64,000 bases of DNA from Enterobacter huaxiensis. Lineage in GTDB: Bacteria > Pseudomonadota > Gammaproteobacteria > Enterobacterales > Enterobacteriaceae. Positions 38,973 through 50,249 of the stretch are shown in pieces (position 1 is the stretch's first letter; every line of letters begins with the position of its first letter). Under the pieces are notes generated by a model. It ran no database searches. It saw only the letters and a list, made by a program, of their open reading frames with translations, and was not told where the DNA came from. Position numbers and translations under genes: made by a program. The DNA is taken from positions 2,108,001 through 2,172,000 of the forward strand of contig NZ_CP043342.1 in assembly GCF_003594935.2 (NCBI RefSeq). Direction: 5' to 3'.

Positions 38973-40019
38973 GTGGAATTACTTTCTCAATATGGGTTGT
39001 TTTTGGCCAAAATCGCGACGGTGGTGATCGCCATCGCGGTGATAGCCGTTCTGATTGTTAACCTGACGCAGCGCAAGCGTCAGCGTGGTGAGTTACGCAT
39101 TACCCGCCTGAGCGAGCAGTATCAAGAGATGCAGGAAGAGATGTCGCTGGCGCTGCTGGACGAGCATCAGCAAAAGCAGTGGCTGAAAGCGCAGAAGAAA
39201 AAGCACAAGCAGGAAGCGAAAACTGCAAAGGCGAAAGCGAAGAGCAATACGCCACCGACGGACGTAAAACCGCGCGTTTATGTGCTCGATTTTAAAGGCA
39301 GCATGGATGCGCATGAGGTCACCTCGCTGCGTGAAGAGGTAACGGCCGTACTTGCTGTCGCCAGAGCGCAGGATCAGGTGGTTGTGCGTCTGGAAAGCCC
39401 GGGCGGCGTGGTGCATGGTTACGGGCTGGCCGCATCACAGCTTCAGCGCCTGCGTGACAAGCAGATCCCGCTCACCGTGGCGGTGGATAAAGTCGCGGCA
39501 AGCGGCGGCTATATGATGGCCTGCGTGGCGGATAAAATTGTCGCGGCACCGTTCTCTATCATTGGCTCTATCGGTGTTGTTGCCCAGATCCCCAACTTTA
39601 ACCGCTTCCTGAAAAACAAAGAGATCGACATCGAGCTGCATACGGCAGGCCAGTACAAACGTACCCTGACGCTTCTGGGCGAAAATACGGAGGAGGGCCG
39701 TCAGAAATTCCGTGAAGATCTGAATGAAACGCATCACCTCTTTAAAGACTTTGTGCACCGTATGCGCCCAGCGCTGGATATTGAACAGGTTGCTACCGGT
39801 GAACACTGGTACGGTACGCAGGCCCGGGAGAAAGGGCTTGTTGATGACGTCGGCACCAGTGACGATCTGTTGCTGAACCTGATGGAAGGGCGTGAGCTCG
39901 TTGGCGTGCGCTTTACGCAGCGTAAACGGCTTCTTGACCGTTTCACCAACAGCGCCGCTGAAAGCGCCGACCGCCTGCTCCTGCGCTGGCTGCAGCGCGG
40001 TCAGAAGCCGCTGCTGTAA
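38973..40019 (+). CDS. sohB: SohB, inner membrane S49 peptidase
   Basis: A 348-residue SppA-like protease. One N-terminal membrane segment (about 10-32), a highly charged Lys/Gln coil (about 45-95), then the S49 domain with VRLESPGGVVHGYG and the catalytic-serine block DKVAASGGYMMA, and the lysine in the FLKNKEIDIELHTAGQYKRTL region. Suppresses loss of HtrA/DegP when overproduced in E. coli. The GTG at 38973 is chosen because AAGGTGGA lies four bases upstream; a GTG three codons earlier overlaps that site. Confidence 0.95.
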   Translation: MELLSQYGLFLAKIATVVIAIAVIAVLIVNLTQRKRQRGELRITRLSEQYQEMQEEMSLALLDEHQQKQWLKAQKKKHKQEAKTAKAKAKSNTPPTDVKPRVYVLDFKGSMDAHEVTSLREEVTAVLAVARAQDQVVVRLESPGGVVHGYGLAASQLQRLRDKQIPLTVAVDKVAASGGYMMACVADKIVAAPFSIIGSIGVVAQIPNFNRFLKNKEIDIELHTAGQYKRTLTLLGENTEEGRQKFREDLNETHHLFKDFVHRMRPALDIEQVATGEHWYGTQAREKGLVDDVGTSDDLLLNLMEGRELVGVRFTQRKRLLDRFTNSAAESADRLLLRWLQRGQKPLL

Positions 40020-40021
40020 AC

Positions 40022-40051
40022 AAAAACGCGAGGCTTATGCCTCGCGTTTTT
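40022..40051. terminator. Bidirectional terminator, sohB and yciN
   Basis: AAAAACGCGAGGC, TTAT, GCCTCGCGTTTTT is a long perfect stem between convergent genes. Confidence 0.92.
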
Positions 40052-40054
40052 GCA

Positions 40055-40306
40055 TTAATCGACCAGGTGATATTTCTCTGAGAGCGTGTGCGCCAGGTAT
40101 TTAAACATGTTAAATACCGCGGTGCTCTTTGGCGTCGGTAACCCTTGTTCATCAAGGTAGTACTCGCCGCTGAATACCAGCACGCCGTTTCGTTGCTCTA
40201 CGCCGGTGGCTTCAATACCCGCCAGCGTATCTTCATGGTTGCGGATCAGTTTGTTCGCTTCGATAAGCAGAGAAGCGCGATCGATAGGTTGGGTCGTATT
40301 CTGCAT
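40055..40306 (-). CDS. yciN: YciN family protein
   Basis: An 83-residue soluble acidic protein beginning [21 protein letters not shown], with the same length and place as E. coli YciN. AAGGAGTAG lies before the ATG. Function unknown (DUF2498). Confidence 0.94.
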   Translation of the reverse strand: MQNTTQPIDRASLLIEANKLIRNHEDTLAGIEATGVEQRNGVLVFSGEYYLDEQGLPTPKSTAVFNMFKYLAHTLSEKYHLVD

Positions 40307-40705
40307 AATCTACTCCTTAAACAGTGGCATTAGTCTACGCCGAGGGCGCTGTGGGGGCAAATTTTCCCTGATATCTGAGAGGTTAAGGGGCAGGGGGGCG
40401 GCTGGCGGGATTTGCTTTTGCATGCTAATAAAGTTGCGTAACGAATTTTATCAGGTACAGTGTGCGCTTTCGTCATTCTGGCAACAGAATTGCTTGACAT
40501 TCCACCGGGAATTCGTCACGAATTATATTGGGTGTGAGAAAAATACCTAATAACTCAATGACCTGGGTGTCATCTGTTTGACCTCCGGCACGACAAAGGG
40601 GTTGATATCCCCTGACACAGTCGCAATATCATTGGCTCGTCGTCAGCGGAAGGGAAATCAACGTGCGGCGTATTCCTGGAAGAATTAAATTAGGTAAAGG
40701 TGAAT
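40307..40705. other. topA promoter region
   Basis: A 399-bp gap. It holds TTGACA at about 40494 and TATATT at 40524 (spacing too long for one promoter), a perfect 15-base interrupted palindrome AATTCGTCACGAATT at 40510-40524, and GGGGTTGATATCCCC near 40600. E. coli topA has several promoters sensitive to supercoiling, heat shock and Fis. No gene is visible. Confidence 0.5.
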
Positions 40706-43303
40706 ATGGGTAAAGCTCTCGTCATCGTTGAGTCCCCGGCAAAAGCCAAAACGATCAACAAGTATCTGGGTAATGACTACGTGGTTAAGTCCAGCGTGGG
40801 TCATATCCGCGATTTGCCGACCAGTGGCTCAGCCAGCAAAAAGAGCGCAGACTCTACCTCCACCAAAGGGGCTAAAAAGCCTAAAAAGGATGAACGTAGC
40901 GCGCTTGTCAACCGCATGGGTGTTAACCCGTGGCACAACTGGGATGCACAATACGAAGTGCTGCCAGGCAAAGAAAAAGTCGTTAACGAGCTGAAGCAGC
41001 TTGCTGAAAAAGCAGACCACATCTACCTCGCAACCGACCTTGACCGCGAAGGGGAGGCCATTGCATGGCACCTGCGGGAAGTGATCGGGGGTGACGACAA
41101 ACGCTACAGCCGTGTGGTGTTTAACGAAATTACAAAGAATGCGATTCGTCAGGCCTTCGAAAAGCCGGGTGAACTGAATATCGACCGTGTAAACGCGCAG
41201 CAGGCACGCCGCTTTATGGACCGCGTTGTGGGTTACATGGTTTCTCCACTGCTGTGGAAAAAGGTTGCGCGTGGTCTGTCAGCAGGCCGCGTACAGTCCG
41301 TTGCCGTACGTCTTGTTGTTGAGCGTGAACGCGAAATTAAAGCATTCGTTCCGGAAGAGTTCTGGGAAGTGGATGCCAACGTCACCACGCCAGGCGGCGA
41401 CGCGCTGCCGCTGCAGGTAAGCCATCACAACGACAAACCTTTCCGTCCTGAAAACCGCGACCAGACGATGGCCGCCGTGGCGCTGCTGGAAAAAGCGCGC
41501 TATCAGGTACTGGATCGTGAAGACAAGCCGACCAGCAGCAAACCGGGTGCGCCGTTCATAACCTCCACGCTGCAGCAGGCCGCGAGCACGCGTCTGGGCT
41601 ATGGCGTGAAGAAAACCATGATGATGGCCCAGCGTTTGTATGAAGCGGGTTATATCACCTATATGCGTACTGACTCTACAAACTTGAGTCAGGATGCGGT
41701 CAGCATGGTGCGGGATTACATTAGCGATAATTTTGGTAAGAAATACCTGCCAGAAAACGCAAATCAGTACGCCAGCAAAGAGAACTCTCAGGAAGCGCAC
41801 GAGGCCATTCGTCCTTCTGACGTCTCCGTCCTGGCTGAATCGCTAAAGGATATGGAAGCGGATGCGCAGAAGCTGTACCAGCTGATCTGGCGCCAGTTTG
41901 TAGCCTGTCAGATGATGCCTGCGAAGTACGATTCCACGACGCTGACCGTCGGTGCGGGTGATTACCGTCTGAAGGCTCGCGGCCGTATTCTGCGTTTCGA
42001 CGGCTGGACGAAGGTGATGCCTGCGCTGCGCAAAGGCGATGAAGACAGAACGCTGCCTGCGGTAAACAAGGGTGATGAACTGTCTCTCGTTGAGCTGATT
42101 CCGGCGCAGCACTTCACCAAGCCGCCAGCACGCTTCAGTGAAGCCTCGCTGGTTAAAGAGCTGGAAAAACGCGGTATTGGCCGTCCGTCCACCTATGCGT
42201 CGATTATTTCGACCATTCAGGATCGTGGCTACGTCCGTGTTGAAAACCGTCGTTTCTACGCTGAAAAAATGGGTGAGATTGTCACCGACCGTCTGGAAGC
42301 AAATTTCCGCGAGTTGATGAACTACGATTTCACCGCGCAGATGGAAGACAGCCTCGACCAGGTTGCCAGCCATCAGGCCGAATGGAAAAAAGTGCTCGAT
42401 AGCTTCTTCAGCGACTTTACCAACCAGTTGGATAAAGCCGAGAAAGATCCTGAAGAAGGCGGCATGTTGCCTAACCAGATGGTACTGACCAGCATCGACT
42501 GCCCAACCTGCGGCCGTAAGATGGGGATCCGTACCGCCACGACGGGCGTATTCTTGGGCTGTTCTGGCTATGCGCTGACGCCGAAAGAGCGCTGCAAAAC
42601 CACCATCAACCTGGTGCCGGAGAATGAAGTTCTCAACGTGCTGGAAGGTGAGGATGCAGAAACCAACGCACTGCGCGCCAAACGTCGCTGTCAGAAATGC
42701 GGCACGGCAATGGACAGCTACCTGATCGATCCAAAACGTAAACTGCACGTCTGCGGTAACAACCCGACCTGCGATGGATACGAGATCGAAGAGGGTGAGT
42801 TCCGGATCAAGGGTTACGACGGCCCGATCGTTGAGTGTGAGAAATGTGGCTCTGAAATGCACCTGAAAATGGGGCGTTTTGGTAAATACATGGCGTGCAC
42901 CAACGACGAGTGCAAAAACACGCGTAAGATCCTGCGTAACGGCGAAGTTGCTCCGCCAAAAGAAGATCCGGTTCCGCTGCCAGAACTGCAGTGTGAGAAG
43001 TCGGACGCCTATTTCGTGCTGCGTGACGGTGCTGCGGGGGTCTTCCTTGCGGCCAACACCTTCCCGAAATCACGTGAAACGCGTGCTCCACTGGTGGAAG
43101 AGCTGCATCGCTTCCGCGACCGTATGCCGGAGAAACTGCGTTATCTGGCCGACGCGCCGCAGCAGGATCCTGAAGGCAACAAGACCGTTGTGCGCTTCAG
43201 CCGTAAAACAAAGCAGCAATATGTCGCGGCAGAGAAAGACGGTAAAGCGACCGGCTGGTCTGCCTTCTTTGTTGACGGTAAATGGGTCGAAGGTAAGAAA
43301 TAA
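40706..43303 (+). CDS. topA: DNA topoisomerase I
   Basis: TopA relaxes negative supercoils. The 865-residue length equals E. coli. TOPRIM domain at the N-terminus ([10 protein letters not shown], then [14 protein letters not shown] with acidic metal ligands), active tyrosine in [12 protein letters not shown] (near 319), and a C-terminal set of zinc ribbons with four-cysteine units ([24 protein letters not shown]). The ATG at 40706 has AAGG five bases upstream; a GTG two codons earlier is less likely. Confidence 0.98.
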   Translation: MGKALVIVESPAKAKTINKYLGNDYVVKSSVGHIRDLPTSGSASKKSADSTSTKGAKKPKKDERSALVNRMGVNPWHNWDAQYEVLPGKEKVVNELKQLAEKADHIYLATDLDREGEAIAWHLREVIGGDDKRYSRVVFNEITKNAIRQAFEKPGELNIDRVNAQQARRFMDRVVGYMVSPLLWKKVARGLSAGRVQSVAVRLVVEREREIKAFVPEEFWEVDANVTTPGGDALPLQVSHHNDKPFRPENRDQTMAAVALLEKARYQVLDREDKPTSSKPGAPFITSTLQQAASTRLGYGVKKTMMMAQRLYEAGYITYMRTDSTNLSQDAVSMVRDYISDNFGKKYLPENANQYASKENSQEAHEAIRPSDVSVLAESLKDMEADAQKLYQLIWRQFVACQMMPAKYDSTTLTVGAGDYRLKARGRILRFDGWTKVMPALRKGDEDRTLPAVNKGDELSLVELIPAQHFTKPPARFSEASLVKELEKRGIGRPSTYASIISTIQDRGYVRVENRRFYAEKMGEIVTDRLEANFRELMNYDFTAQMEDSLDQVASHQAEWKKVLDSFFSDFTNQLDKAEKDPEEGGMLPNQMVLTSIDCPTCGRKMGIRTATTGVFLGCSGYALTPKERCKTTINLVPENEVLNVLEGEDAETNALRAKRRCQKCGTAMDSYLIDPKRKLHVCGNNPTCDGYEIEEGEFRIKGYDGPIVECEKCGSEMHLKMGRFGKYMACTNDECKNTRKILRNGEVAPPKEDPVPLPELQCEKSDAYFVLRDGAAGVFLAANTFPKSRETRAPLVEELHRFRDRMPEKLRYLADAPQQDPEGNKTVVRFSRKTKQQYVAAEKDGKATGWSAFFVDGKWVEGKK

Positions 43304-43329
43304 TCTTCCCTTACCGCCACTTACCCGTG

Positions 43330-43356
43330 AAAGGGCCGGACTTCCGGCCCTTTTTT
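43330..43356 (+). terminator. Terminator of topA
   Basis: AAGGGCCGG, ACTT, CCGGCCCTTTTTT. Confidence 0.9.
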
Positions 43357-43474
43357 ATTACGCTGTTATTATTTTTTGTTCCGTACTATACAGTCGAGCT
43401 ATAAATGATATAGTGGTTATAGTTAACCCTTTTCTTATTATCAAATCGTCTTAAACGATTGACCCGTGCGCTAA

Positions 43475-44464
<990 letters not shown>

Positions 44465-44801
44465 TCACACCCGGTATCTTTCCCCCGCGGAGAGATACCG
44501 AAATACCCTCTCAAACCTAAATTAGAATTATCATCATCTACCCGCCGCTGCCATATAATGTCATTACCCATTTAATCTTTAAGGTTTTACTGTCGCAAAT
44601 TTGCGACAAAAGTAGAAAGTAATTTACGGCTTCGCAAATTTTTCTTTTCAATTATTTATTTCTGGTCAAAAGAATGAATTTTTCCTTATGCCATAAGCAC
44701 AAATTCACTGGCTTTTCGGCTAAAGTTTCTTTAGGATTTATCTCAACAGATGATTAATTGTACCAATTGTTTGGTCTAAAATGATAAGCGATGTCGATTG
44801 T
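44465..44801. other. cysB-ymiA intergenic region
   Basis: A 337-bp AT-rich gap. It contains a weak GC-rich hairpin after cysB (ACCCGGTATCTTTCC..GGAGAGATACCG at about 44468-44500), which may end cysB, and the palindrome listed next. No gene is visible. Confidence 0.5.
44591..44608. promoter_or_regulatory. Perfect 18-bp palindrome, candidate operator
   Basis: TGTCGCAAATTTGCGACA is identical to its reverse complement. A partial second copy, TTCGCAAATTT, begins at 44631. It lies about 200 bp upstream of ymiA. The protein that would bind is unknown. Confidence 0.55.
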
Positions 44802-44942
44802 ATGAGGTTAGCAATGCCTTCAGGAAGTGAAGAACCGCAAAGGGATCCTGCGCTAAAGCGTAAAGCCTGGCTGGCGGTCTTTCTCGTCTCCGCCTTGTTC
44901 TGGGCGGTGGTTGCTCTCCTCGCCTGGAAATATTGGGGTTGA
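44802..44942 (+). CDS. ymiA: YmiA, small membrane protein
   Basis: A 46-residue single-span protein: hydrophilic N-terminus RLAMPSGSEEPQRDPALKRK, then a membrane segment WLAVFLVSALFWAVVALLAWKYW. It matches E. coli YmiA in length and sequence. The stop is two bases from the yciX start. Confidence 0.88.
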   Translation: MRLAMPSGSEEPQRDPALKRKAWLAVFLVSALFWAVVALLAWKYWG

Positions 44943-44944
44943 AT

Positions 44945-45115
44945 ATGACAGTGACGGTACGGACAGAAACGGTTAAGCAAATGTGTCAACATCGTGACAA
45001 TGGTCATCAAGCGCGAAAAGCGCCTGCGACCACCGTTCCCGCATCATGGAAGCTAACGGCGCAGCAGCAAGCCTTTATTGATGTGTTCGCAGAAGACGAA
45101 CCCAAAAAACAATAA
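44945..45115 (+). CDS. yciX: YciX family small protein
   Basis: A 56-residue soluble protein, MTVTVRTETVKQMCQHRDNG, ending AFIDVFAEDEPKKQ. Same place as E. coli yciX. Two bases separate it from ymiA, so translation is probably coupled. Function unknown. Confidence 0.86.
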   Translation: MTVTVRTETVKQMCQHRDNGHQARKAPATTVPASWKLTAQQQAFIDVFAEDEPKKQ

Positions 45116-45250
45116 TTTAGTTAATTGCGTAATGATGCAAATACATTGAATAATGTCTTTGCGCTTTTGTACTCGTTTAATAATACACATCAGCAATATA
45201 GAACTGAGGGCAGACCTCAGCATGTTTAATAATTAAAGCCTGGTGTCCCT

Positions 45251-45352
45251 ATGATGAATAACATGACAATTCCCAAATACTGGTCGTGGATCGGCGTGTT
45301 CTCCGTATCGATTCTCTTCTGGTGTCAGCTCATCTGGCTGGCCTTCCTCTAA
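45251..45352 (+). CDS. ymiC: YmiC-like membrane microprotein
   Basis: A 33-residue frame, MMNNMTIPKYWSWIGVFSVS followed by ILFWCQLIWLAFL. It shares the KYWSW-G-FS-S-LFW pattern of E. coli YmiC, found upstream of acnA. One membrane segment. The ribosome site is weak and the start may be the second ATG. A terminator-like hairpin follows at once. Confidence 0.65.
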   Translation: MMNNMTIPKYWSWIGVFSVSILFWCQLIWLAFL

Positions 45353-45357
45353 ATCCT

Positions 45358-45386
45358 GAAACCTCGCTTTGGCGGGGTTTTTTGTT
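45358..45386 (+). terminator. Terminator after ymiC
   Basis: AAACCTCGC, TTTG, GCGGGGTTTTTT (one G-T pair) sits 5 bp after the ymiC stop, supporting it as a real gene. Confidence 0.75.
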
Positions 45387-45517
45387 TCACACGCCGCGCG
45401 GGATCAATCCGAAATTTATCAATTCGGGTTGTTATCAAAACGTTACGACATCTATGTGTTATCTTTAAATACAGCCCTGATGATTGTCAGGACATCTCTG
45501 TAATTAAGGAGGAGCTT

Positions 45518-48193
45518 ATGTCGTTAACCCTACGCGAAGCCAGTAAGGACACATTACAGGCAGAAAATAAAACCTGGCACTACTACAGCTTACCGCTGGC
45601 CGCCAGAACGCTTGGGGACATTTCGCGTTTACCCAAGTCCTTGAAAGTTTTGCTCGAAAACCTGCTTCGCTGGCAGGATGGCGACTCCATCACCGAGGAA
45701 GATATCCAGGCGCTGGCGGGGTGGCTGAAAAATGCCCATGCCGACAGAGAAATCGCCTATCGCCCGGCCAGGGTCCTGATGCAGGATTTCACCGGCGTGC
45801 CTGCCGTCGTTGATTTGGCAGCCATGCGCGAAGCCGTTAAGCGCCTTGGTGGCGATACGGCAAAAGTTAACCCGCTCTCTCCCGTTGACCTTGTGATTGA
45901 CCACTCCGTGACCGTGGACCACTTTGGCGATGACGACGCCTTTGGCGAGAACGTCCGCCTGGAGATGGAACGTAACCACGAGCGCTACGTGTTCCTTAAA
46001 TGGGGGCAGCAGGCATTCAGCCGGTTTAGCGTGGTACCGCCGGGCACGGGGATCTGCCATCAGGTTAACCTGGAATATCTCGGTAAGGCCGTATGGAGTG
46101 AGCTGCAGGATAAAGAGTGGGTCGCGTATCCCGATACGCTGGTGGGGACAGATTCCCATACCACCATGATTAACGGCCTGGGCGTGCTGGGCTGGGGCGT
46201 CGGCGGGATCGAGGCCGAAGCGGCCATGCTGGGTCAACCCGTCTCCATGCTGATCCCCGACGTGGTAGGCTTTAAGCTGACCGGTAAGCTTTCGGAAGGC
46301 ATTACCGCGACAGACCTGGTTTTAACCGTGACGCAGATGCTGCGCAAGCACGGCGTCGTCGGTAAATTTGTTGAATTCTACGGCGACGGGCTAGATTCTT
46401 TGCCGCTGGCGGACCGCGCCACCATCGCGAATATGGCGCCGGAATATGGCGCAACCTGTGGCTTTTTCCCGATTGATAGCGTCACGCTGGAGTATATGCG
46501 CCTTAGCGGCCGCAGCGAGGAGCAGGTCGCTCTGGTTGAGGCCTACACCAAAGCCCAGGGAATGTGGCGTAACCCAGGCGATGAGCCGGTGTTTACCAGC
46601 TCGCTTGAGCTGGATATGGGCACCGTTGAGGCAAGCCTTGCGGGGCCAAAGCGTCCGCAGGACCGCGTTGCGCTCAACAACGTGCCAAAAGCCTTTGCTG
46701 CCAGCAGCGAACTGGAAGTGAATACCGCGCAAAAGGATTGCCGTCCGGTCGACTATGTCCTGAACGGACATCAGTATCAGCTGCCTGATGGCGCCGTCGT
46801 GATTGCGGCGATCACCTCCTGTACTAATACCTCAAACCCAAGCGTACTCATGGCCGCCGGGCTGCTGGCGAAAAAAGCGGTAGAGCTGGGCCTGAAACCG
46901 CAGCCTTGGGTCAAAGCCTCTCTGGCGCCCGGCTCCAAGGTAGTATCCGATTATCTTGCGCAGGCGAGACTGACCCCGTATCTGGATGAGCTGGGGTTTA
47001 ACCTGGTCGGCTATGGCTGTACCACCTGCATCGGCAACTCTGGCCCGCTTCCTGAGCCAATAGAAGTGGCGATCAAGCAGGGCGATTTGACCGTTGGCGC
47101 GGTGCTCTCCGGCAACCGAAACTTTGAAGGGCGTATCCATCCGCTCGTTAAAACCAACTGGCTAGCCTCACCGCCGCTCGTCGTGGCGTATGCGCTGGCC
47201 GGTAACATGAATATTAACCTGGCCACCGACCCGATTGGACACGATCGTAAGAATGATCCTGTCTATCTTAACGACATCTGGCCGTCGTCGCGCGAGATTG
47301 CGCGGGCAGTAGAGAAGGTCTCGACGGAGATGTTCCGCAAAGAGTATGCCGAGGTGTTTGAAGGCACGCCGGAATGGAAGGCGATCGGCGTTACGGGCTC
47401 AGACACTTACGGCTGGCAGGATGATTCAACCTATATCCGCCTGTCGCCGTTCTTCAACGACATGCTGGCTGAGCCTGCACCGCTGAAGGACATCCACGGC
47501 GCGCGCATCCTTGCGATGCTCGGTGACTCCGTCACTACGGACCACATCTCTCCGGCGGGCAGCATAAAAGCCGACAGCCCTGCGGGACGTTATCTGCAGG
47601 GACGCGGCGTGGAGCGAAGAGATTTTAACTCCTACGGATCGCGACGGGGTAACCATGAAGTGATGATGCGCGGGACATTTGCCAACATCCGCATTCGTAA
47701 TGAAATGGTGCCGGGCATCGAAGGGGGCATGACCCGCCACTTGCCGGGGTCAGAGGTGGTCTCGATATACGATGCGGCGATGAAGTATCAGCAGGAAGGG
47801 ACGCCGCTGGCGGTCATTGCCGGGAAAGAGTACGGCTCTGGCTCCAGCCGCGACTGGGCGGCAAAAGGGCCGCGCCTGCTCGGCGTGCGGGTGGTCATTG
47901 CGGAGTCCTTTGAACGTATCCACCGTTCTAACCTGATCGGGATGGGGATCCTGCCGCTGGAATTCCCGCAGGGCGTTACGCGCAAAACGCTGGCGCTAAC
48001 GGGGGAAGAGCAGATTGATATCAGCGATCTGCAAAGCCTGCAGCCGGGTAAAACGGTGCCGGTTACGTTAACGCGCGCGGACGGGAAAACCGAGGAGCTG
48101 GCGTGCCGGTGCCGCATCGATACGGCAACGGAGCTAACCTATTACCAGAACGACGGCATTTTGCATTATGTGATTCGTAAAATGCTAGATTGA
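45518..48193 (+). CDS. acnA: Aconitase A
   Basis: AcnA interconverts citrate and isocitrate and, without its cluster, binds RNA. The 891-residue length equals E. coli. The [4Fe-4S] cysteines are in SCTNTSNP and CTTCIGNSG. The C-terminal swivel domain has [15 protein letters not shown] and [22 protein letters not shown] gives a strong ribosome site. AcnA is the stress- and stationary-phase enzyme, in contrast with AcnB. Confidence 0.98.
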   Translation: MSLTLREASKDTLQAENKTWHYYSLPLAARTLGDISRLPKSLKVLLENLLRWQDGDSITEEDIQALAGWLKNAHADREIAYRPARVLMQDFTGVPAVVDLAAMREAVKRLGGDTAKVNPLSPVDLVIDHSVTVDHFGDDDAFGENVRLEMERNHERYVFLKWGQQAFSRFSVVPPGTGICHQVNLEYLGKAVWSELQDKEWVAYPDTLVGTDSHTTMINGLGVLGWGVGGIEAEAAMLGQPVSMLIPDVVGFKLTGKLSEGITATDLVLTVTQMLRKHGVVGKFVEFYGDGLDSLPLADRATIANMAPEYGATCGFFPIDSVTLEYMRLSGRSEEQVALVEAYTKAQGMWRNPGDEPVFTSSLELDMGTVEASLAGPKRPQDRVALNNVPKAFAASSELEVNTAQKDCRPVDYVLNGHQYQLPDGAVVIAAITSCTNTSNPSVLMAAGLLAKKAVELGLKPQPWVKASLAPGSKVVSDYLAQARLTPYLDELGFNLVGYGCTTCIGNSGPLPEPIEVAIKQGDLTVGAVLSGNRNFEGRIHPLVKTNWLASPPLVVAYALAGNMNINLATDPIGHDRKNDPVYLNDIWPSSREIARAVEKVSTEMFRKEYAEVFEGTPEWKAIGVTGSDTYGWQDDSTYIRLSPFFNDMLAEPAPLKDIHGARILAMLGDSVTTDHISPAGSIKADSPAGRYLQGRGVERRDFNSYGSRRGNHEVMMRGTFANIRIRNEMVPGIEGGMTRHLPGSEVVSIYDAAMKYQQEGTPLAVIAGKEYGSGSSRDWAAKGPRLLGVRVVIAESFERIHRSNLIGMGILPLEFPQGVTRKTLALTGEEQIDISDLQSLQPGKTVPVTLTRADGKTEELACRCRIDTATELTYYQNDGILHYVIRKMLD

Positions 48194-48199
48194 GGAAGC

Positions 48200-48225
48200 A
48201 AGCCCGGCTTTCGTGCCGGGCTTTT
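48200..48225. terminator. Terminator after acnA, shared with ribA
   Basis: AAGCCCGGC, TTTCGT, GCCGGGCTTTT between convergent genes. T run short. Confidence 0.78.
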
Positions 48226-48230
48226 CGCGA

Positions 48231-48821
48231 TCACTCGCTCAGAAGGTGGCCCATTTTAGCCGCTTTGGTATCGAGGTAGTGCGCATTCTTGGGGTTACGC
48301 CCAACGATCAGCGGCACGCGTTCAACGATATTGATGCCCGCTTCGGTCAGGATTTCCACTTTCTTAGGATTATTGGTCAGCAGGCGAACTTCATCCACGC
48401 CCAGCAGCTTGAACATATCTGCGCAGAGGGTGAAATCACGTTCGTCAGCGGCAAAACCAAGTTGATGGTTGGCTTCAACCGTGTCGTAACCCTGATCCTG
48501 CAGCGCGTAAGCGCGGATTTTATTCAGCAGACCAATATTACGACCTTCCTGACGGTGATATAGCAGAACTCCACGGCCTTCCTCTGCAATATGAGTCAGG
48601 GCAGCTTCCAGCTGGAAGCCGCAATCACAGCGCAGGCTGAACAAGGCATCGCCGGTCAGACACTCCGAATGGACGCGAGACAGTACCGGTGTCTGTCCTG
48701 AAATGTCGCCAAATACCAGCGCGACGTGATCTTGTCCGGTTGCCAGTTCTTCAAAACCCACCATCAGGAAGTCGCCCCATGGGGTTGGCAGTTTGGCTTC
48801 TGCCACACGTTTAAGCTGCAT
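48231..48821 (-). CDS. ribA: GTP cyclohydrolase II
   Basis: RibA opens the imidazole ring of GTP in the first step of riboflavin synthesis. The 196-residue length equals E. coli. Zinc ligands C54, C65 and C67 are present in [18 protein letters not shown], followed by the catalytic [11 protein letters not shown] block. No FMN riboswitch is visible upstream. E. coli ribA has been reported to be in the SoxRS regulon. Confidence 0.97.
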   Translation of the reverse strand: MQLKRVAEAKLPTPWGDFLMVGFEELATGQDHVALVFGDISGQTPVLSRVHSECLTGDALFSLRCDCGFQLEAALTHIAEEGRGVLLYHRQEGRNIGLLNKIRAYALQDQGYDTVEANHQLGFAADERDFTLCADMFKLLGVDEVRLLTNNPKKVEILTEAGINIVERVPLIVGRNPKNAHYLDTKAAKMGHLLSE

Positions 48822-49018
48822 GTGATTCTCCAGAGTAGGCTGACACGTTTCGTGCCTTCCGCCCGTTTTGCTTTCTGTATTCGATCATTTTGCCACAAGC
48901 TCGGTAAGTTCGCCTAATCAGCACCATGCTATATGAACGTTAAACGCACGATCCGACATATCCACCCGGTCGACGAATTTCAGTTATGATTGTGACGCTT
49001 AGCGTAAAAGGAGAGGAC

Positions 49019-49786
49019 ATGTTTTCAATCGCCAGACGAACGGCAGCCGGTGCAGCCGTATTGCTTATTATGCCCGTGGCTTTATGGTTTTCCGGCTGGA
49101 CGTGGCAGCCCGGTCAAAACAGCACGTGGCTTAAAACCCTGTACTGGATAACGGAGACGGTGACGCAGCCGTGGGGCATTATCACACACGTTCTGCTGTG
49201 TGCCTGGTTTCTGTGGTGTCTGCGTTTTCGTCTGCGCCCAGCGATCGTGCTGTTTGCCATTCTCGGCGGCGCCATCATTATTGGCCAGGGGGTGAAATCC
49301 TGGGTGAAGGATCGCGTGCAGGAGCCGCGGCCCTTCGTCGTCTGGATGGAAAAAACGCACCATGTTCCGGTGGATGAGTTCTACAATTTAAAGCGTAAAG
49401 ATCGCGGTGCGCTGGTGAAAGAACAGCTTTCGGAACAGCCGGACATTCCAAAATTTTTGCGTAAACACTGGCAGAAAGAGACCGGTTTCGCGTTCCCTTC
49501 CGGACATACAATGTTTGCCGCAAGCTGGGCGCTACTGGGTGTCGGCCTGCTGTGGCCGCGCCGTCGCACGGTTACCATCGCGATTTTGCTGCTTTGGGCA
49601 ACGGGCGTGATGGGCAGCCGCTTGCTGCTGGGTATGCACTGGCCGCGTGATTTGGTGGTCGCTACGCTAATTTCATGGCTGCTGGTCACGCTGGCGACCT
49701 GGCTTGCTGAACGGTTCTGCGGGCCGCTCATGCCGCCGCCGGAAGAGAAGAAAGAAATTGCCGAAAGGGAGCAAAGCGGAGGCTGA
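49019..49786 (+). CDS. pgpB: PgpB, phosphatidylglycerophosphatase B / undecaprenyl-PP phosphatase
   Basis: A 255-residue PAP2-family membrane phosphatase. The three catalytic motifs are KDRVQEPRP, PSGH and SRLLLGMHWPRD. It acts on phosphatidylglycerol phosphate, diacylglycerol pyrophosphate and undecaprenyl pyrophosphate. About six membrane segments. The ATG at 49019 has AAGGAG five bases upstream; an earlier ATG adds 11 unmatched residues. Confidence 0.96.
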   Translation: MFSIARRTAAGAAVLLIMPVALWFSGWTWQPGQNSTWLKTLYWITETVTQPWGIITHVLLCAWFLWCLRFRLRPAIVLFAILGGAIIIGQGVKSWVKDRVQEPRPFVVWMEKTHHVPVDEFYNLKRKDRGALVKEQLSEQPDIPKFLRKHWQKETGFAFPSGHTMFAASWALLGVGLLWPRRRTVTIAILLLWATGVMGSRLLLGMHWPRDLVVATLISWLLVTLATWLAERFCGPLMPPPEEKKEIAEREQSGG

Positions 49787-49934
49787 AGGTTGATTTTCCG
49801 CATTTAGCCCATAAATCCATGGCTGGCGCGTCACTTTTTCCATTTCGCGCCTGTCGCTAAAATGGTAGTTTATAAGGCTGATTGCGGTGAGTTGAACACA
49901 CTTTATTCGCTTGAACCACATAACGGGAAGTCAT

Positions 49935-50243
49935 GTGAAATATTTACTCATTTTCTTACTGGTGTTGGCGATTTTTGTCATTTCCGTCACATTGGGTGCA
50001 CAAAACGATCAACAGGTAACCTTTAACTATCTGCTGGCGCAGGGTGAGTACCGCGTATCGAGCCTGCTGGCCGTTCTGTTTGCGGCCGGGTTTATCATCG
50101 GCTGGCTGGTGTGCGGCTTGTTCTGGCTTAAAGTTCGTGTTTCTTTGGCGCGCGCTGAACGTAAAATTAAACGACTTGAACATCAAATTGCGCCCGTGAC
50201 TGACATTCCGGAAAGCTCTGGTGTGCCGGTAGTCAAGGAATAA
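49935..50243 (+). CDS. lapA: LapA, lipopolysaccharide assembly protein A
   Basis: A 102-residue protein with two N-terminal membrane segments (about 3-20 and 42-65) and a coiled-coil cytoplasmic tail (RVSLARAERKIKRLEHQ). The GTG start at 49935 matches E. coli (VKYLLIFLL). Gene lapB starts 6 bp after the stop. With LapB it helps couple LPS assembly and FtsH-dependent turnover of LpxC. Confidence 0.95.
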   Translation: MKYLLIFLLVLAIFVISVTLGAQNDQQVTFNYLLAQGEYRVSSLLAVLFAAGFIIGWLVCGLFWLKVRVSLARAERKIKRLEHQIAPVTDIPESSGVPVVKE

Positions 50244-50249
50244 TCGAAT

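Larger units (their letters stand above)
45116..45517. other. yciX-acnA interval
   Basis: About 400 bp holding the tiny ymiC gene, its terminator, and then the acnA promoter (45390-45517). E. coli acnA is under SoxRS, CRP and FNR control; I cannot place those sites securely. Confidence 0.5.

Noticed and set aside
41843..42862. A 339-codon frame antisense to topA.
   Set aside because: Shadow frame; topA is intact and full length.
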